Positions 10,556 through 21,913 of a stretch of 64,000 nt of DNA are shown here, piece by piece. The stretch covers positions 1 through 64,000 of the forward strand of contig JARKIF010000139.1 of the NCBI GenBank assembly GCA_029378245.1, in the 5' to 3' direction. Position numbers and translations under genes: made by a program. This stretch comes from Roridomyces roridus. Lineage: Eukaryota > Basidiomycota > Agaricomycetes > Agaricales > Mycenaceae. The notes beneath the pieces were generated by a model. It did not search any database. It saw only the letters and a list, made by a program, of their open reading frames with translations, and was not told the DNA's origin. Position 1 is the first letter of the stretch. Each line of letters starts with the position of its first letter.

Positions 10556-11967
10556 ATGAGCGCAACTCAAACGATCACCGTCCCCACCCCCGATGCTGCC
10601 GATAAACCCCAGCAGCCCGACATTTCTTACCACCCCGACGAAGCTAAATTCCGGGCCCGAACTGCTCGTCGACTTGCCGAAGATCCTACCCTCCCTCAGA
10701 TGCCGCTTCCTGAGGGCTTCCCTGCAACTGTAGAAGGACCGATCGTTTGGGAGGCAAAGGATTGGACGGACGAGTCTCAGTGGGTGTACAACCTCACCGA
10801 TGCCCAACTCCAGGAGATAGACCAGGCGATAGCTCACTTTGAAAGTTCGTTTCATTCTCCAAATCTCAATTCTCCGGCTCATGCAATCAGGTTTGGGCCA
10901 ACCCCTCGGTTTTGTTGGACGGGATACTTTTCCCCTCCCGACTCTGTCGGCCGAGCTCAAGAAACTTGCGGAGGTGCTCTACTCTGGGCGCGGGTTCTTT
11001 GTCCTGCGTGAAATTCCCGTTGACAAATACTCGCGGCGGGAACTCGCGATCCTTTACGCCGGTTAATATTCATACCTTCCCACAAGGCACATTTTCTAAC
11101 ACTCAGTGTAGGCATATCCTCTCATGTCGGCTCCGGTCGCGGTAGACAGGATGCCACAAATGCGATGCTGGCACACATCAAGGACCTACGCGTCTCGCAC
11201 GCGCACGAGAAGGGTGCCACCGGAAACTCGGCATACACTACGGACCGCCAAGTCTTTCACTCTGACATTGGCGACCTCATCGCCCTTCTCAGTATCCAGA
11301 CCTCCGCGTCGGGCGGCACGTCGCGCCTCAGCAGTGGCGGCACGGTGTACAACGAGATAGCCAAGACCCGCCCAGACTTGATTCATGTCCTCAAAGACAA
11401 CTGGAAACTCGATCGGTGCGGCTTTTTGTCAGCTGAATCCGTTGCATTACTAACATTGGTTTGAAGATTTGGCGGTGATCCTGGCTATGCGGAGCGCCCA
11501 GTATTGTATCTCACCGAAGGGCATGCCGTCATTCAGTATTCGCGACGGCAATTCACGGGCTACGGGGAGCAGCAGCGCAGCCCCAATATCCCACCCATTA
11601 CCGAAGCGCAGGCAGAGGCCCTCGATATGCTTCACTTCCTCGCCGAGAAACACTCGCTCCAGCTCAACTTCAAGAAGGGCGACATCCAATACATCAACAG
11701 CATGGGTCTGCTCCACGCTCGAGACGAATTCACAGACGACGAGCAGCATACGTGCGTTTTTCCTTCCTCCGCTTCTCAGGACCCTGTGAATATTAGTCTA
11801 ATAGGCGTCACCTTGTTCGACTGTGGCTCCGCAACAACGAGTTGGCGTGGAAGACTCCCGGACCGCTCGAGAAAACTTGGCAGCTGTTGTATTCGATCCC
11901 TCCGGAAGCACAGAGATTCCCGTTGGAGCCCGAGATCAGGAGGTTGGCGAACGGTTCCACAAAGTAG
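10556..11967 (+). CDS. TauD/TfdA-like Fe(II)/2-oxoglutarate dioxygenase
   Basis: Cytosolic-type non-heme iron oxygenase of the TauD superfamily; the substrate is unknown. Exons are 10556-10844, 10891-11061, 11112-11415, 11467-11751 and 11804-11967, all GT-AG. Iron ligands are visible: HSD in TTDRQVFHSDIGDLIALL, and the distal His in NSMGLLHARDEF. The 2-oxoglutarate-binding Arg lies in HLVRLWLRN. The N-terminus has PLPEGFPATVEGPIVWEAKD, seen in fungal relatives, and the C-terminus ends in LEPEIRRLANGSTK. No signal peptide. About 400 residues, normal for fungal TauD-like proteins. All catalytic residues are intact. Confidence 0.85.
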
Positions 11968-12022
11968 AAGTAAAATAATTATGTACGCGTCGTCTCAATG
12001 TATGTATGTTTGCCATCACGAC

Positions 12023-12907
12023 ATGGACTCTGACACCGATTCAATATCTGACCGCTGCAAGCCCAGTTCTACAGAGTTTCTTTGGGCTGACTGACCTTGG
12101 AGTCTAATACAGTCAATGTGCCCGACGCCGATGTTTCCTTTCGCTCAAGCGACAAGGTCATATTCCGCGTCCATATCAAGAACCTCGAGACCCACTGCGA
12201 TGGCTTCCCTCCCTCCGCCTTTTGTCCATCCGAAGTGGTTGACTTGACCGAATCTGCCGCGACTCTCGATCTACTATTCAGGTTCATGTACCCCCAGCGC
12301 CAGCCTGATCTCAACACCATCGAGTTCCCTCTCCTCGCCGACCTCTCCGAGGCAGCAGAAAAGTACCAAGTCTACTCTGCCATGGACATTTGCAAGATTT
12401 TCATGGGAAATTGCCTGCAAGACAACGCCTTGAGAGTGCTCAACTACGCCGTCCGGCACGGATATCGAGACATTGCAGATGAAGCTGCGCCGTTGACGGT
12501 TTCTCTACCTCTGGAAGAGGTTGGTGCATACATGCACCCGACCTACATGGGCAGCTGGGTAAGCCGGGTCTTTCACTCTACATAGATCTCGTTAAATTCT
12601 CCGTCCACAGATCAGGTACTACGGAGAATGGCAGAAGATTCTCGAGCTAGGGTGTACCGAAGGGTGGCGTATAGGCCACACCAATCCCTGCCGCATCAGC
12701 AACTCCACGAGCTGCCCGCATTGGCTCGCGGCACGCCAAACTGTTCTCACAAAGCTTGGGGCCAAACCCGGCGCACTCAACGACCTTACGATGATCTTCA
12801 CCACGGCGCAGGGAGTTTATCCTTGCGCTATCGAGAGCCTGCGGCAATGGGAATACTTTATTGTAGTCAAGGTCAAGGACATTCCCAAATTCAGGACTTT
12901 TCTGTAG
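12023..12907 (+). CDS. BTB/POZ domain protein
   Basis: Exons are 12023-12065, 12113-12558 and 12611-12907. The first intron (donor GTTCTA) is weak; the second is GTAAGC-CACAG. The BTB core reads VPDADVSFRSSDKVIFRVHI, then KNLETHCDGFPP, EVVDLTESAATLDLLFRFMY and AEKYQVYSAMDICK. The C-terminal part (RYYGEWQKILEL to VKDIPKFRTFL) has two Cys-His pairs in NSTSCPHW but no second named domain. BTB proteins of this kind are highly expanded in agaricomycetes, where their roles are mostly unknown; substrate adaptor for a Cullin-3 ligase is one option, by inference. Confidence 0.75.
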
Positions 12908-13034
12908 CTTTCGTACTGCTCAAAGGAATGATTCATTGTTCACACATCGCGTCCAGTACAGACTCGAGTATTGCATTCCACCAAATAAACTAAAAAAAAT
13001 AAAGATGTACTCGAACACGGAGGAGCTGGTAAGG

Positions 13035-14860
13035 GTGCCTTGTCGGGCAGGGCTGCAAGCCTCGATTAGAGATGGCAGAATGAAACTTGGTGGACGAGAC
13101 GGAGCGACAACAAAACACCCCAACCAACCCTGCCCAGCAAAGACACTCCGCGAGTAGTGGCGCGTCCGTCCCCGTGGCCGGCGTCTTGCTGAATTTGTTG
13201 GCGAGTTGGTATCGAGACGAAGATGAGTGTCGTCGTCGTCGAATCGTTAGCGAGGCAAGTGCGTAGAGGGGACGCCGGGGCGACTGGTATCGAGATAATC
13301 TGGACCCAAGTCTATCCGTCCCAACTACGCCCATCCATCTCGCACGCAGCGGTGTCCACCGAGTTGCTCACGCGTTGAATCCCATCTTGGCGAGCCCATG
13401 AGCGAAGGGGGAAAGGTGAGAGAGATCGAGAGGTGGCCATGAACGTGAGTGAAAGCTGGCGAGGCAAGGACGCAGTGAAGACGCCGGGGCGACAGGGTTC
13501 GAACGACCAAGTCTATCCGTCAACACTGGGCCCATCCATCTCGCACGCAGCGATATCTTGTTCTTGGCGTATTGAGTCTCGAACTTCATGTGGAGGCTGG
13601 AGATCGAGTTGGCGTTGGACGAGGTGAAGCCAGCGAGGCAAGGGCGCAGCGAAGACGCCGGGGCGACAGCGGTCAAAATTGCCGAGTCTATCCGTCGACG
13701 CTGGGTCCATCCATCTCGCACGCAGCAACATCGGTGTCTTGACGCTACTCGAATCTCGATTGGCGAGCCGAGGAAGAGAGGTAGCGCGTGGAGAGTGAAT
13801 ATACTGAAGTATTGCGATGCGGTTTTGATGGAGGTGCCTCGTCGGGGAACTGCAGCGAGTCGTGAAGGGGGTGACGCGGAGGAACTGAAAGTGGGTTGAG
13901 AAGCAAATTGAGCAGCAACGACGAGATAACATACCAATCATTCACGAAAAGAAGGGGTCCTCGCCGATGCACACGTCTAGTAGAGGGGGCGACGGCGACA
14001 CTGAATGGGTGAGTTAGCTTGAGCGACAAACAACTGAGCGATACTTACAAGGCGAGCTGGGGAAGAACGGATAAAGGGAGCCAATGCGCACGTCTAGCAG
14101 AGGGGCGACGGTGACACTGAATGGGCGAGTTAGCTATGCGATAGGGAAACAGCGAGCGATACTTACAAGGCGAGAAAGGGAAGCGCGGGCGGGGCAACGG
14201 AACCAGTGCATACGTCTAGTAGAGGGGGCGACGGTGACACTGAAGGAATGGGTTAGCTCTGGTGCGACGAGGTGAAAGTGAAACTTACGAGGCGAGGTGG
14301 GTTGGGCGAATGGGAACCAATGCGCACGTCTAGTAGGGGGCGACGGCAACACTGAGTGGGCGAGTTAACTTCGAAGAGACACCAGATGAGCGAGACTCAC
14401 AAGGCAAGGCGAGGAGGAGCGAGCAAGTCAAGCCATTGTGCGCCTAGCATGGGGGGCGACGACAACACTGGGGACGAGAGTTAGCAGGAGTGGGAAGGTA
14501 TGCTGTGCGATACTCACAAGGCGAGACAGCGAGGAGCGAGTGGGCACGAACGAGGCGGGCGGGTAGCCCAAGAGAAGATGGTGGTTAGAGACAAAGCTCT
14601 GGAGAGTGGCTGACACGCTCTCCCGCTTTTTATGGAGGCTCGATCCATTTGCGCGTGTTGGTAGAGGAATGTAGAGAAATCCCGATCCGCTCCGCAAGAA
14701 TGGAGGCATCGGGAGGTATCGGGAGGGCATTAGACGCGACTTGGACGCGCTAAGACGCGTGTTCGAGTGGTTCATTGTGAGCGGCGGGAAGAGAGTTCGC
14801 CGCGCCGTGCGATGGGATCAAGTAACCTCTGATCGCCGACTCTCACTAGCCGTCTCGAAT
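13035..14860 (-). repeat. Long dispersed repeat, copy A
   Basis: Reverse-complement similarity runs almost the whole length with 24371-25690 (copy C), and its 5' end also matches 20077-20290 (copy B). In its own orientation it begins near 14860 with GTGAGAGTCGGCGATCAGAG, passes a block containing CATAAAAAGCGGGAGAGCGT, then an array of intron-like modules, then two to three larger units each with GCGAGATGGATGG...CGGATAGACT and TCGCCCCGGCGTC, and ends near 13035 with TGTCTTTGCTGGGCAGGG. No long open frame spans it, and no terminal inverted repeats or target duplication were found. It fits a noncoding dispersed element or the relic of a duplicated multi-exon gene. Confidence 0.8.
13885..14517 (-). 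repeat. Tandem exon-intron-like modules in copy A (six)
   Basis: Six segments of 48-50 nt, at 14468-14517, 14352-14400, 14240-14288, 14117-14166, 14001-14048 and 13885-13934 (minus), each start with GTRAGT (the last with GTATGT). All but the last contain a branch-point-like GCTAAC or GTTAAC about 18 nt before a terminal CAG. They are separated by about 65 nt of conserved exon-like sequence beginning TGTCGCCGTCGCCCC and holding CTAGACGTGCGCATTGG. Spacing is 111-123 nt from one module to the next. The exon-like parts are not multiples of three in a consistent way, so coding is doubtful. Confidence 0.8.
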
Positions 14861-14909
14861 TACTAATGTACACTGTACAAGAAAAAATACCACAAGAAAC
14901 CTGACACGA

Positions 14910-17900
14910 TTACCGGCGCTCTCTGACCCTCAGCCAAACAATCCCAATAACACCCAACCCAAACCCAGCAATAAACGCGAACAGGACCAACACATCTCTG
15001 TAGTAGTTGTTTGTCCCGAATCCAAACAGCTGTTAACTAATTGAGCCATTTGACCAAGGTACACGGAGAACGATTCTCACCAACTGCATGATGAGACTCG
15101 CAGACACATCGACCGGCACACCCGATAGTGTATCCTGGATCATGAGCCCTGAGCCGACCTCGTTCACCGCAAGTGCCTCTGCGGGGAGATTCAGGACATG
15201 CTAAAACCAGGATGAAGTCACACACCCAGTGCATATTTCAATGGGCATAACCATTGGAGCCAGCGTAGTACTGGTGGGATCGAGTTAAGGTGCACAAAGA
15301 AGCCTGCAAATGTCATTTGATACAGCGCCGACAGTGCCGACAAAAGGATCGCGACGCCGCCGTTTTGGAAAAGAGTGCCGAGGAGGAAATTCTACCCCAG
15401 ATCAAGAAGAGAACGGCGCCATCAGAAAGGCTTACATAGAGTGTCATGGCGAGGGTGTAGAGTACGAGGATGAAGAGGAATTTGAAAAAGTGCGCTGCAT
15501 CGTGTGCAAGGCCCGCCATCCAGTACGTGCTATACACCCTCAGAAATGTCACAGGGAAGGATCTAGTCAGCTCACATGGAGGAGACGATAATGGTCGGAA
15601 TTATTCTCAAGGGCAAGACATCGAATAGAGTTCGAGAGAGCAGCCATGCCGTCGGACTAAGAGCTAGTCAGTCATGGAGTCGGAATGCAGATAATGAGAC
15701 AACAACCTGTAGTATGAATTTGACCTTTCACGCAGAAAGAGGGGCCGGATCTCGACAATCTGATACAGGGCGCTCAAAGTCGAGAACGCGATGAGTGCTC
15801 CCTGGAACAAGGATTAGAAAACGAAGGATGTGTAAATATTTGGTCCCGACCAAGAAAAATAGACATCCAACGCGAGACTGGAACCCGGCGATGGTTACAC
15901 CAGTTTTGAAATACAAGCCACCTACGAACGAATGGTCATTGCATTGATGGAACACAAAGTTGATGGAACTTACCACAAAACACACCCAGAACCGCAGAAA
16001 CAGCCACGTGAGTAAAGAAGAGGGTCTTGTCCCTGAAATTTTCACTCAGTCGATGTCTGCCTTGGATGCCCAAGCGATCACGTACCGTCGCAGTATCTTC
16101 CATTCTCGCCCAGACAAGTACTGCAATTGCGTCAAGAAGGTCGTAGCGTATTTTGAGCCCCCAGCAGCCCTAGTCCGGCGAGCCGGCGGCTGCTTCTCCG
16201 AAGACGAGTTTTCGGTCGAAGCCTTCCCTGAGCCATCATACTCTGGAGAGTTGCCGCTGGAAAGCTGAAACAACGCCACTGGCGGATCGCTTGCGACTTC
16301 CAGCAAGTAATCTGCGACATTGTAGCCCTGCGGATATGCGGGAGCTATGCCAGATGCAACCTGGGCAAAATGTTCCGCAGGTATGAGCCCTCCCTGCCCG
16401 TTATACAACGCGCGGCCGTGCGAAAGAAGAAGCACGGTGTCAAACGTTTGGTATAATTGGGATCTGCGGAGAGTTTGGACCATCATCGCAAGCGGGATGA
16501 GAGATGAAAACGCACGATGGTTGGTGTATCGAAGCAATGACAGGGATGGGGTTCTCTGGATCATGTGCGATGACATGAAGGACTTTGGCTACCCGAGAAG
16601 CAGAAACAGAGTCGAGGCCTGACGTAGGTTCGTCTAGGACCAGGACATCAGGGCTAGCTATCAGCTCGAGCCCGATGCTTACGCGGCGCATTTCACCACC
16701 GCTGATGCCCCGCCCCTTCCCGCCCACGACATCACCAATGCGAACGTCCCGAATCGAGGAAATTCCGAGCGTATCCATGATTGTCTCGACCCGTGTGCGC
16801 TTTTCGGCATCAGAAACACTCTCGTGAAGGCGCAATCTCGCGCCAAAGAGCAGCGCCTCGTACACGGTGAGCATCGGCGGCAGCACATCCTGCTGTGGCA
16901 CGAACCCAATCCGCGGAGACGCACCATCGCCGTTGGCCGAGGGAAAGGAGACTCGACCTGTCATGACCCCGGATTTGCTTCTTCCAGCAAGTATCTCCAC
17001 CAGCGTTGTCTTGCCTGCACCGGAGGGTCCGAGGATAGCCATCATCTGCCCCGCAGCAACGCGTCCACTGATTTCATCCAGCACAACTTTGTCGCCGTCT
17101 GTCCGTCGCTTCTGCCACGGGCTTGTGCCAGTACGTCCAGGGATAACATATGAGACGCGTGCCCATTCGATCGAAATGCGTCTGCCGTCGGCCAGATCAG
17201 GTTTTAGCCGTCGTGCAGCACGTTGGTTGACCAGGCCCAGAAGGAGGAAGAGGAGTGCGATGAGCAGAAGGGATCCAACGACGGCGAGACCGCCAATGAC
17301 GCCTCCACTTAGTTGAGATGATTTGGAGTCGTTTCCAACAGTCGAATTGCCGCTAGCCGTGTCAATGACACTTTGTGCGATACATTCGCCAAAGATGCAG
17401 CCGCTGAGCGAAAGACCAGCCGAGCCGAATAGGGCTTGAAGGGTAGATTGTTGGAAGGCACATGTAGTAGCGTTGTCGCACTGAATCGTCAACGCACCCC
17501 CGAGGTTGTTGATTGCGCCTGTTGAGCATTAGGATGAACAACAGCGGGTAGCAGGAAAGCCAACCAGATATGTCCTCCGCGCCACCTCCACAAAAAGTCG
17601 TATTGGTAATGCATGTGCATTTGAGGTTTTGGCAGTTCCAGTTGGTGTTGCCGTCGGTCATTTCCTGGGCACACGAGTCGGCGAGACAATAGAATTGCTC
17701 GACTCCCGCGTAGAAAAGTGAGGCGAAGACAGTCCCTGCGGCGCCGAATGAAGTCCTGTTGGGGAGCGGGGAAAGGTCTGGTTGTAGTGTACGGACAATA
17801 TTCAGATGAGTGTCGAGAGGGAAGACTGCTTGCAGCGTTGGGTTCACGACGTCGCAAGACATTTCGCTCGCGGCATAAACCTGGGCGGCGGAATTGCAGA

Positions 17901-18246
17901 TAAGAGTATTATTCAGTCCCGTGGCCGACTGGGCGGTAGAAGGAGCGCTCCCTGACGCAGCAAACGCGCTCTGGCACGCGGATGGACTGCTGCAAACATT
18001 GCATCCCGTGCCACCCCACCCGGACTCGCAAGCACACGTTGTTATATTCGGAAAGGGGCCTTGCGATGGGGCGAGAGCGCGATTGGACTGAAAGATGTCG
18101 CCACCACATCCTGGAGCAGCGCACGTAGAGCCACCGAAGCCTACGGGACACAGGCAGGAAGAACCGTTCTGGAGGCCGTAGTTGTCACAGGAAGCCTGAG
18201 CGTTGACCACGGTGACGAGCAGGAGTAGCAGGGCGACTCCTGCCAT
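14910..18246 (-). CDS. ABCG-type half transporter with EGF-like extracellular region (ADP1-like)
   Basis: ATP-driven membrane exporter of the fungal ADP1/white group; the substrate is unknown. The ATG at 18246 gives a signal peptide (MAGVALLLLLVTVVNAQAS). A Cys-rich extracellular part follows with EGF-like CPVGFGGSTCAAPGC and CACESGWGGTGCNVC, N-glycosylation sites, and a membrane segment (GGLAVVGSLLLIALLFLLLG). The ATPase domain has Walker A GPSGAGKTT, signature SGGEMRR, Walker B VLVLDEPTSGLD and H-loop SIHQPS. A linker with charged runs precedes the ABC-2 membrane domain, which has LYFKTGVTIAGF, LFLRERSNSYYSPTAWLLS and the end GFGLGVIGIVWLRVRERR. About a dozen short introns. About 1000 residues, normal for this group. 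Flanked on its 3' side by repeat copy A. Confidence 0.88.
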
Positions 18247-18435
18247 GGTCGAGTCGATGGTGCGACTCCTCGACTTTTTGGGAGTTGCCGATCCCGTCAC
18301 CTGTCCGGCGATTCGACGTGCGAACCGTCCTTTGCCCGCTCAACATACAGAAGAAGGTCAAGGGATGCAGGATTTGGAGAACAGTGCAAGGAAATTGCAA
18401 AGATAATTCGGCTATCTAAACGATGATTTGCAGTG
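18247..18435. promoter_or_regulatory. Bidirectional promoter, ABCG and spartin-like genes
   Basis: 189 bp separate the two divergent start codons. No clear TATA box is seen. An upstream in-frame GTG extension of the ABCG frame exists, but it would bury the signal peptide, so the ATG at 18246 is preferred. Confidence 0.4.
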
Positions 18436-19993
18436 ATGCAACAATCCTCCTTCTCGACCACCATGTCCTCTTACGACACCGATGCTTTCCTCCTGCTGAA
18501 CCTCTCAAATTCCACCCTCAAGGGGTCGGTGGGCACTCTTGCCTTGGAGTGTGTTACCATCCGCTACTCTGGCGCGGCTGAACCGCATGTGTTCCTCGTA
18601 CTGCGAATGAATGAAACGGAGATTCCGATCGAGCCAACCCGGGTGGTTCGCACCAATTTCTCGGAGTCCGGTGCAAGAACATATGTGTTTATGCCAACGG
18701 AGGTCGACCCCGATGAATTAGTTCTAACAGTCGCCCTCCCGAGTGTACCAGACTTGCATTTTCTCGACGACGTTGAAGTTTTCGACAGCATTCTGGCCCA
18801 ATATACGGATTTGCAGGGCGTGCTTGCACCACCGAATCCCCAAGAGGAACCGATGAATATAAACCACAAAGCGGACTCGAAAGAACTTCGCGGCCACCTC
18901 GTTCTTGTTAATCAAGACAACGGGGAGGTCGTTGGAGAGTTTGATAGGAAATTCACAGTCCAAGAGGACCCTGCGCTGGGCGCAAAGGGCCACGAAGGCG
19001 ATCCAGTTGTGATTGAACTCAACGAGAGTGACGACAACTACGATGCAAATGCATTGCAGCTATTTGCTCGCGCTATACCTCCGGAGCAGCAAGACTGGAT
19101 TACCAAGGGCGCTACTATGGTCAGGTACGGGTCTTTCTTTTGTGACCACCTTTTATTCAACTTGTGTTCCATAGCCACGCCATAACAGGGGGAACTACGC
19201 TGCTTCTCACCGCAGTGTCGGCGGGCTCATCTTATTATACAAACCGCTCCATACCTTCATCTCAGCCTGATTCAGAGCCCCCTCCGCTTCCACCCAGAGC
19301 CGTGGCTTTCCTGTCTTCCGCTCGAACACGCAAGGGTCTTTCTGTCGTCCACTCAGTTAGCGGAGAAGCGGTCAAAGTCACTGCCCGGACCGTTCAAATG
19401 ATTGACGGCATGATCAAGTCGGCAATGGGGAATTCCAAAGGCAAAGGACGCAGCACTCTTTCCCCAGCAAAACCTCCGTTACCTCCGCGCGCCCCATCGC
19501 CTCGCCTTGCTCCGCCGCCCCCTTATTTGAGCTCTCCATCGTTGAGTGAGAAGCCGGCTCTTCCACCGCGCAGACAGCCATCGCCAGCCCCTTCGTCCCC
19601 AGGGAAAGTCCCACCGCCACCACTGCCACCTCGCAGCGACGCTGTCAAGTTATCCACCACTACGCGCCTTCTCCTCTCCGCTGACCTCATCCTGTCGACT
19701 ATCGACCATTCGACGCGGCGGATTCTAGACTCGAGTACGTCGAATCTGGGCACTGTTGTTGAGCACAAGTACGTTTTTGTACCGTATCTTGCTCCAATGT
19801 TTGTTGATGAGAGTATCATAGATATGGATCCGAAGCTGCAGAAAGCTCGGTTCTGATGGCTGGCACGGCGCGCAATCTTGCGTTGGTGTACATTGACTTG
19901 AGGGGTGTTGGACGTAGAGCACTTTTAAGGAGAGCTGGGAAGGAGTTTGTCAAGGGGAGGGTGAAGGCAATGTCGAATACTGACAGTAAGTAG
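18436..19993 (+). CDS. Senescence/spartin-associated domain protein
   Basis: Exons are 18436-19124, 19175-19768 and 19822-19993, all GT-AG. The N-terminal half is a beta-rich domain (SSYDTDAFLLLNLSNSTLKG onward, with an LRMNETEIPIEPTRVVRT stretch). The C-terminal half begins WITKGATMVSHAITGG and carries the helical senescence domain with AVKVTARTVQMIDGMIKSAM, then a long SH3-ligand-like proline-rich insert (repeated PPLPPR), then TTTRLLLSADLILSTIDHST and NLALVYIDLRGVGRRALLRR. Proteins of this family (spartin in animals) act on lipid droplets and endosomal membranes. The in-domain insert of about 100 Pro-rich residues is unusual and may recruit SH3 proteins. The start could also be the ATG at 18463. 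Confidence 0.75.
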
Positions 19994-20076
19994 AGGCGAG
20001 ACGGCTGGCTCACAACCGTATGTACAATTTATGCATTAAGGACGGAAATATGGCTCAGTTCTCAGTTGGAGGTCTG

Positions 20077-20290
20077 TGAGAGTCGGCGATCAGAGGTTAG
20101 TTGATCCCATCACTCGCCGCGGCGAACTCTCTCTTCAACCCGCCGCTCACAATGAACCACTCGAACACGCGTCTTGTCGCGTCCAAGTCACGTCTAATGC
20201 CCTCCCGATAACTCCCGATGCCTCCATTCTTGCGGGTCGGACCGGGATTTTTCACCATTCCTCTTGCACGTGTAAGGTAGATGCTCCCGG
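20077..20290 (+). repeat. Dispersed repeat, truncated copy B
   Basis: This matches the first 200 bp or so of repeat copies A and C: GTGAGAGTCGGCGATCAGAG, then GCCGCTCACAATGAACCACT, TCGAACACGCGTCTTG and CGATGCCTCCATTCTTGCGG. Similarity fades after the block ending in ACCATTCCTCTTGCACG, so the array part is missing. A terminal-inverted-repeat element starts about 100 bp further on. Confidence 0.75.
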
Positions 20291-20383
20291 CATCCCGGTG
20301 TTGACTGAGTGCGTGAGTGGTGAGAAAGAAATGGAACCGTCTGTAGTTCTTTAAATGAAATTCTTCTGGTCTAGACTGTATCA

Positions 20384-20392
20384 TTGCATGCC
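20384..20392 (+). repeat. Left target-site duplication
   Basis: TTGCATGCC directly flanks the left terminal inverted repeat and is repeated exactly at 21117-21125. Confidence 0.8.
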
Positions 20393-21116
20393 GGATAATT
20401 CTATTCAGAAACCCCGGTTGCAGCCAGAAACCCCCTCTTATATGGAAACCCCATGTCAATAAAATATTTCAGCGGGGGTTTCTTGATTTGGATCAGTTTT
20501 GATTAATCATTGATGCTGCCAGCGGCATGTCTCAGCAAAACTCCAAATATGACCTGCCGCCAACCCGCCGCTGCCGTGTGACCGTGTTGCAGCTTCCTTG
20601 ACGGCTTGACTCGCGCGTCGGGAGGCGTCGGTCGTTGCGAATGAAATGAAGAAGAAAAAAGTGGTATTCAAGGTAAAATACAGGTGTTGTTAATAGTGAT
20701 GAGCGGCGGCATTGACAACCTGGGGAGTTTCAATAAAGAGAAGGGCGGGTGTTGCGGGCAACGGTGAGGTCATGGCGCGCGAGCGTGAGGTGGATGGAGG
20801 GGATGGTCAAGTCGGGAAACCACACCGTTGGCAACGCTCGCGACGATGCGAACCACCCGGACTGGTGATGAGCGGGACAAAGGGCAGACCTGGCGGTGAC
20901 GCGTCAGACGGGGGGTGAGGGTAGCGTGTCTGATATGGAGTTGGTGGACGACGGGCGAGAGTGAAGGCGCGAGGAAAAGAGTCAGTATAGTGAATGGTGG
21001 CAGACCCGATCAATCGGCATCTGTCGGCGGGCTTCTGTTGGCATCAAATCTGCCGCACTGTTGCCGAAACTCGCAACCTGGGTTTCTGCAACCGGGGTTT
21101 CTCAATAGAATTATCC
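20393..21116. mobile_element. Non-autonomous DNA transposon (MITE-like, 724 bp)
   Basis: The two ends are inverted copies of GGATAATTCTATTNAGAAAC followed by CCCGGTTGCAG, 31 bp with one mismatch. Directly outside, TTGCATGCC occurs at 20384-20392 and again at 21117-21125 in direct orientation, which is a 9-bp target-site duplication. Nothing inside looks like a transposase; the interior has short GAAACCCC repeats near the left end. The 9-bp duplication suits Mutator-like elements, so a MULE-derived MITE is the best guess; an 8-bp hAT-type duplication is possible if the end base is counted differently. Confidence 0.85.
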
Positions 21117-21125
21117 TTGCATGCC
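21117..21125 (+). repeat. Right target-site duplication
   Basis: TTGCATGCC directly flanks the right terminal inverted repeat and matches 20384-20392. The bases just after it (ATCATGCATCATGCATCA) are themselves a small direct repeat. Confidence 0.8.
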
Positions 21126-21859
21126 ATCATGCATCATGCATCAGATTTGGGTCAACTTTGAACTCAACCACTACGAACGGACCTGGCGCTTCAGGACGAA
21201 CTCACTTTTCATTTCAGTGCTCTCGAGCCTTCCGGTGAAAGAAAATCGATGAACACGACGGCGATGGAGCTTTTTGGACCAGCGCTCCGAGTCGTCCTCT
21301 CCATGCAATCTACGTCAACGACGGCGCCTATGGGTGTCGCCTTGGAGCGCCTTGGAATGAAATTGGTGGTGCTGGGCCGGCGGTAGTTGCGCAAGGCGTC
21401 TAACGCGGGCGTCTCTTGACCAAGCACCATGTCCACGTCTCTCCTATTCTCCTTGTTCACTACTTCGTTTCCCCCCTTTCCACCGACTGGGAAGCGGGAA
21501 AATGGAGTTGGTGAATGGTCCTTCGACGTCGGCAATACTTTGGAAGCTGCAAGCGCCCAGCTCGATGCTCCCAAAGCTTCCGAAAGCTTCCCCAACACTG
21601 CGCGCCATTGCAACTGTCTTTCAAGACCTGAGTTCTGGGGCCTCCTGAACTTGGGACCGAACGAAATGTCCGGGCAAGGCGCCGGTTTCGCAGTCCGGTG
21701 AAAGCAAGACCATATATACTGTCTTCAACTCTCCACTGTGAATTCATTCGTCGGCGTCAATCTGTCTTGCATCGTTTGCTCTTCTCTTCCTTCCGGTCTT
21801 CAACATCGTTATCTCTGTCTCTTCAGTATTTTCTTAAGGTGATGGACGAGTACTTTGGG
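21126..21859. other. Intergenic, no gene supported
   Basis: Between the MITE and the secreted two-module gene. Open frames of 90-134 codons on both strands have no recognisable features. A C/T-rich block near 21770-21840 probably belongs to the downstream promoter. Confidence 0.4.
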
Positions 21860-21867
21860 TATAAAAG
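21860..21867 (+). promoter_or_regulatory. TATA box of the secreted two-module gene
   Basis: TATAAAAG lies 54 bp before the ATG at 21914. This is one of the few clean TATA boxes in the window and fits a highly inducible gene. Confidence 0.7.
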
Positions 21868-21913
21868 GCCGCGGTTATACCAGTCTTTATCATTCAACAC
21901 CTCTTTCTCCGGC

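Noticed and set aside
13490..13520. tRNA-like GGTTCGAAC box
   Set aside because: It falls inside a repeated unit, and no acceptor stem or A box can be drawn around it.
13500..14480. CRISPR-like array
   Set aside because: Regular repeats with spacers of similar size exist, but in a eukaryote, with spliceosomal signals in the repeats and no cas genes.
20393..21116. Solo LTR
   Set aside because: The ends are inverted, not direct, repeats, and the 9-bp target duplication is too long for most LTR elements, so a DNA transposon is better.
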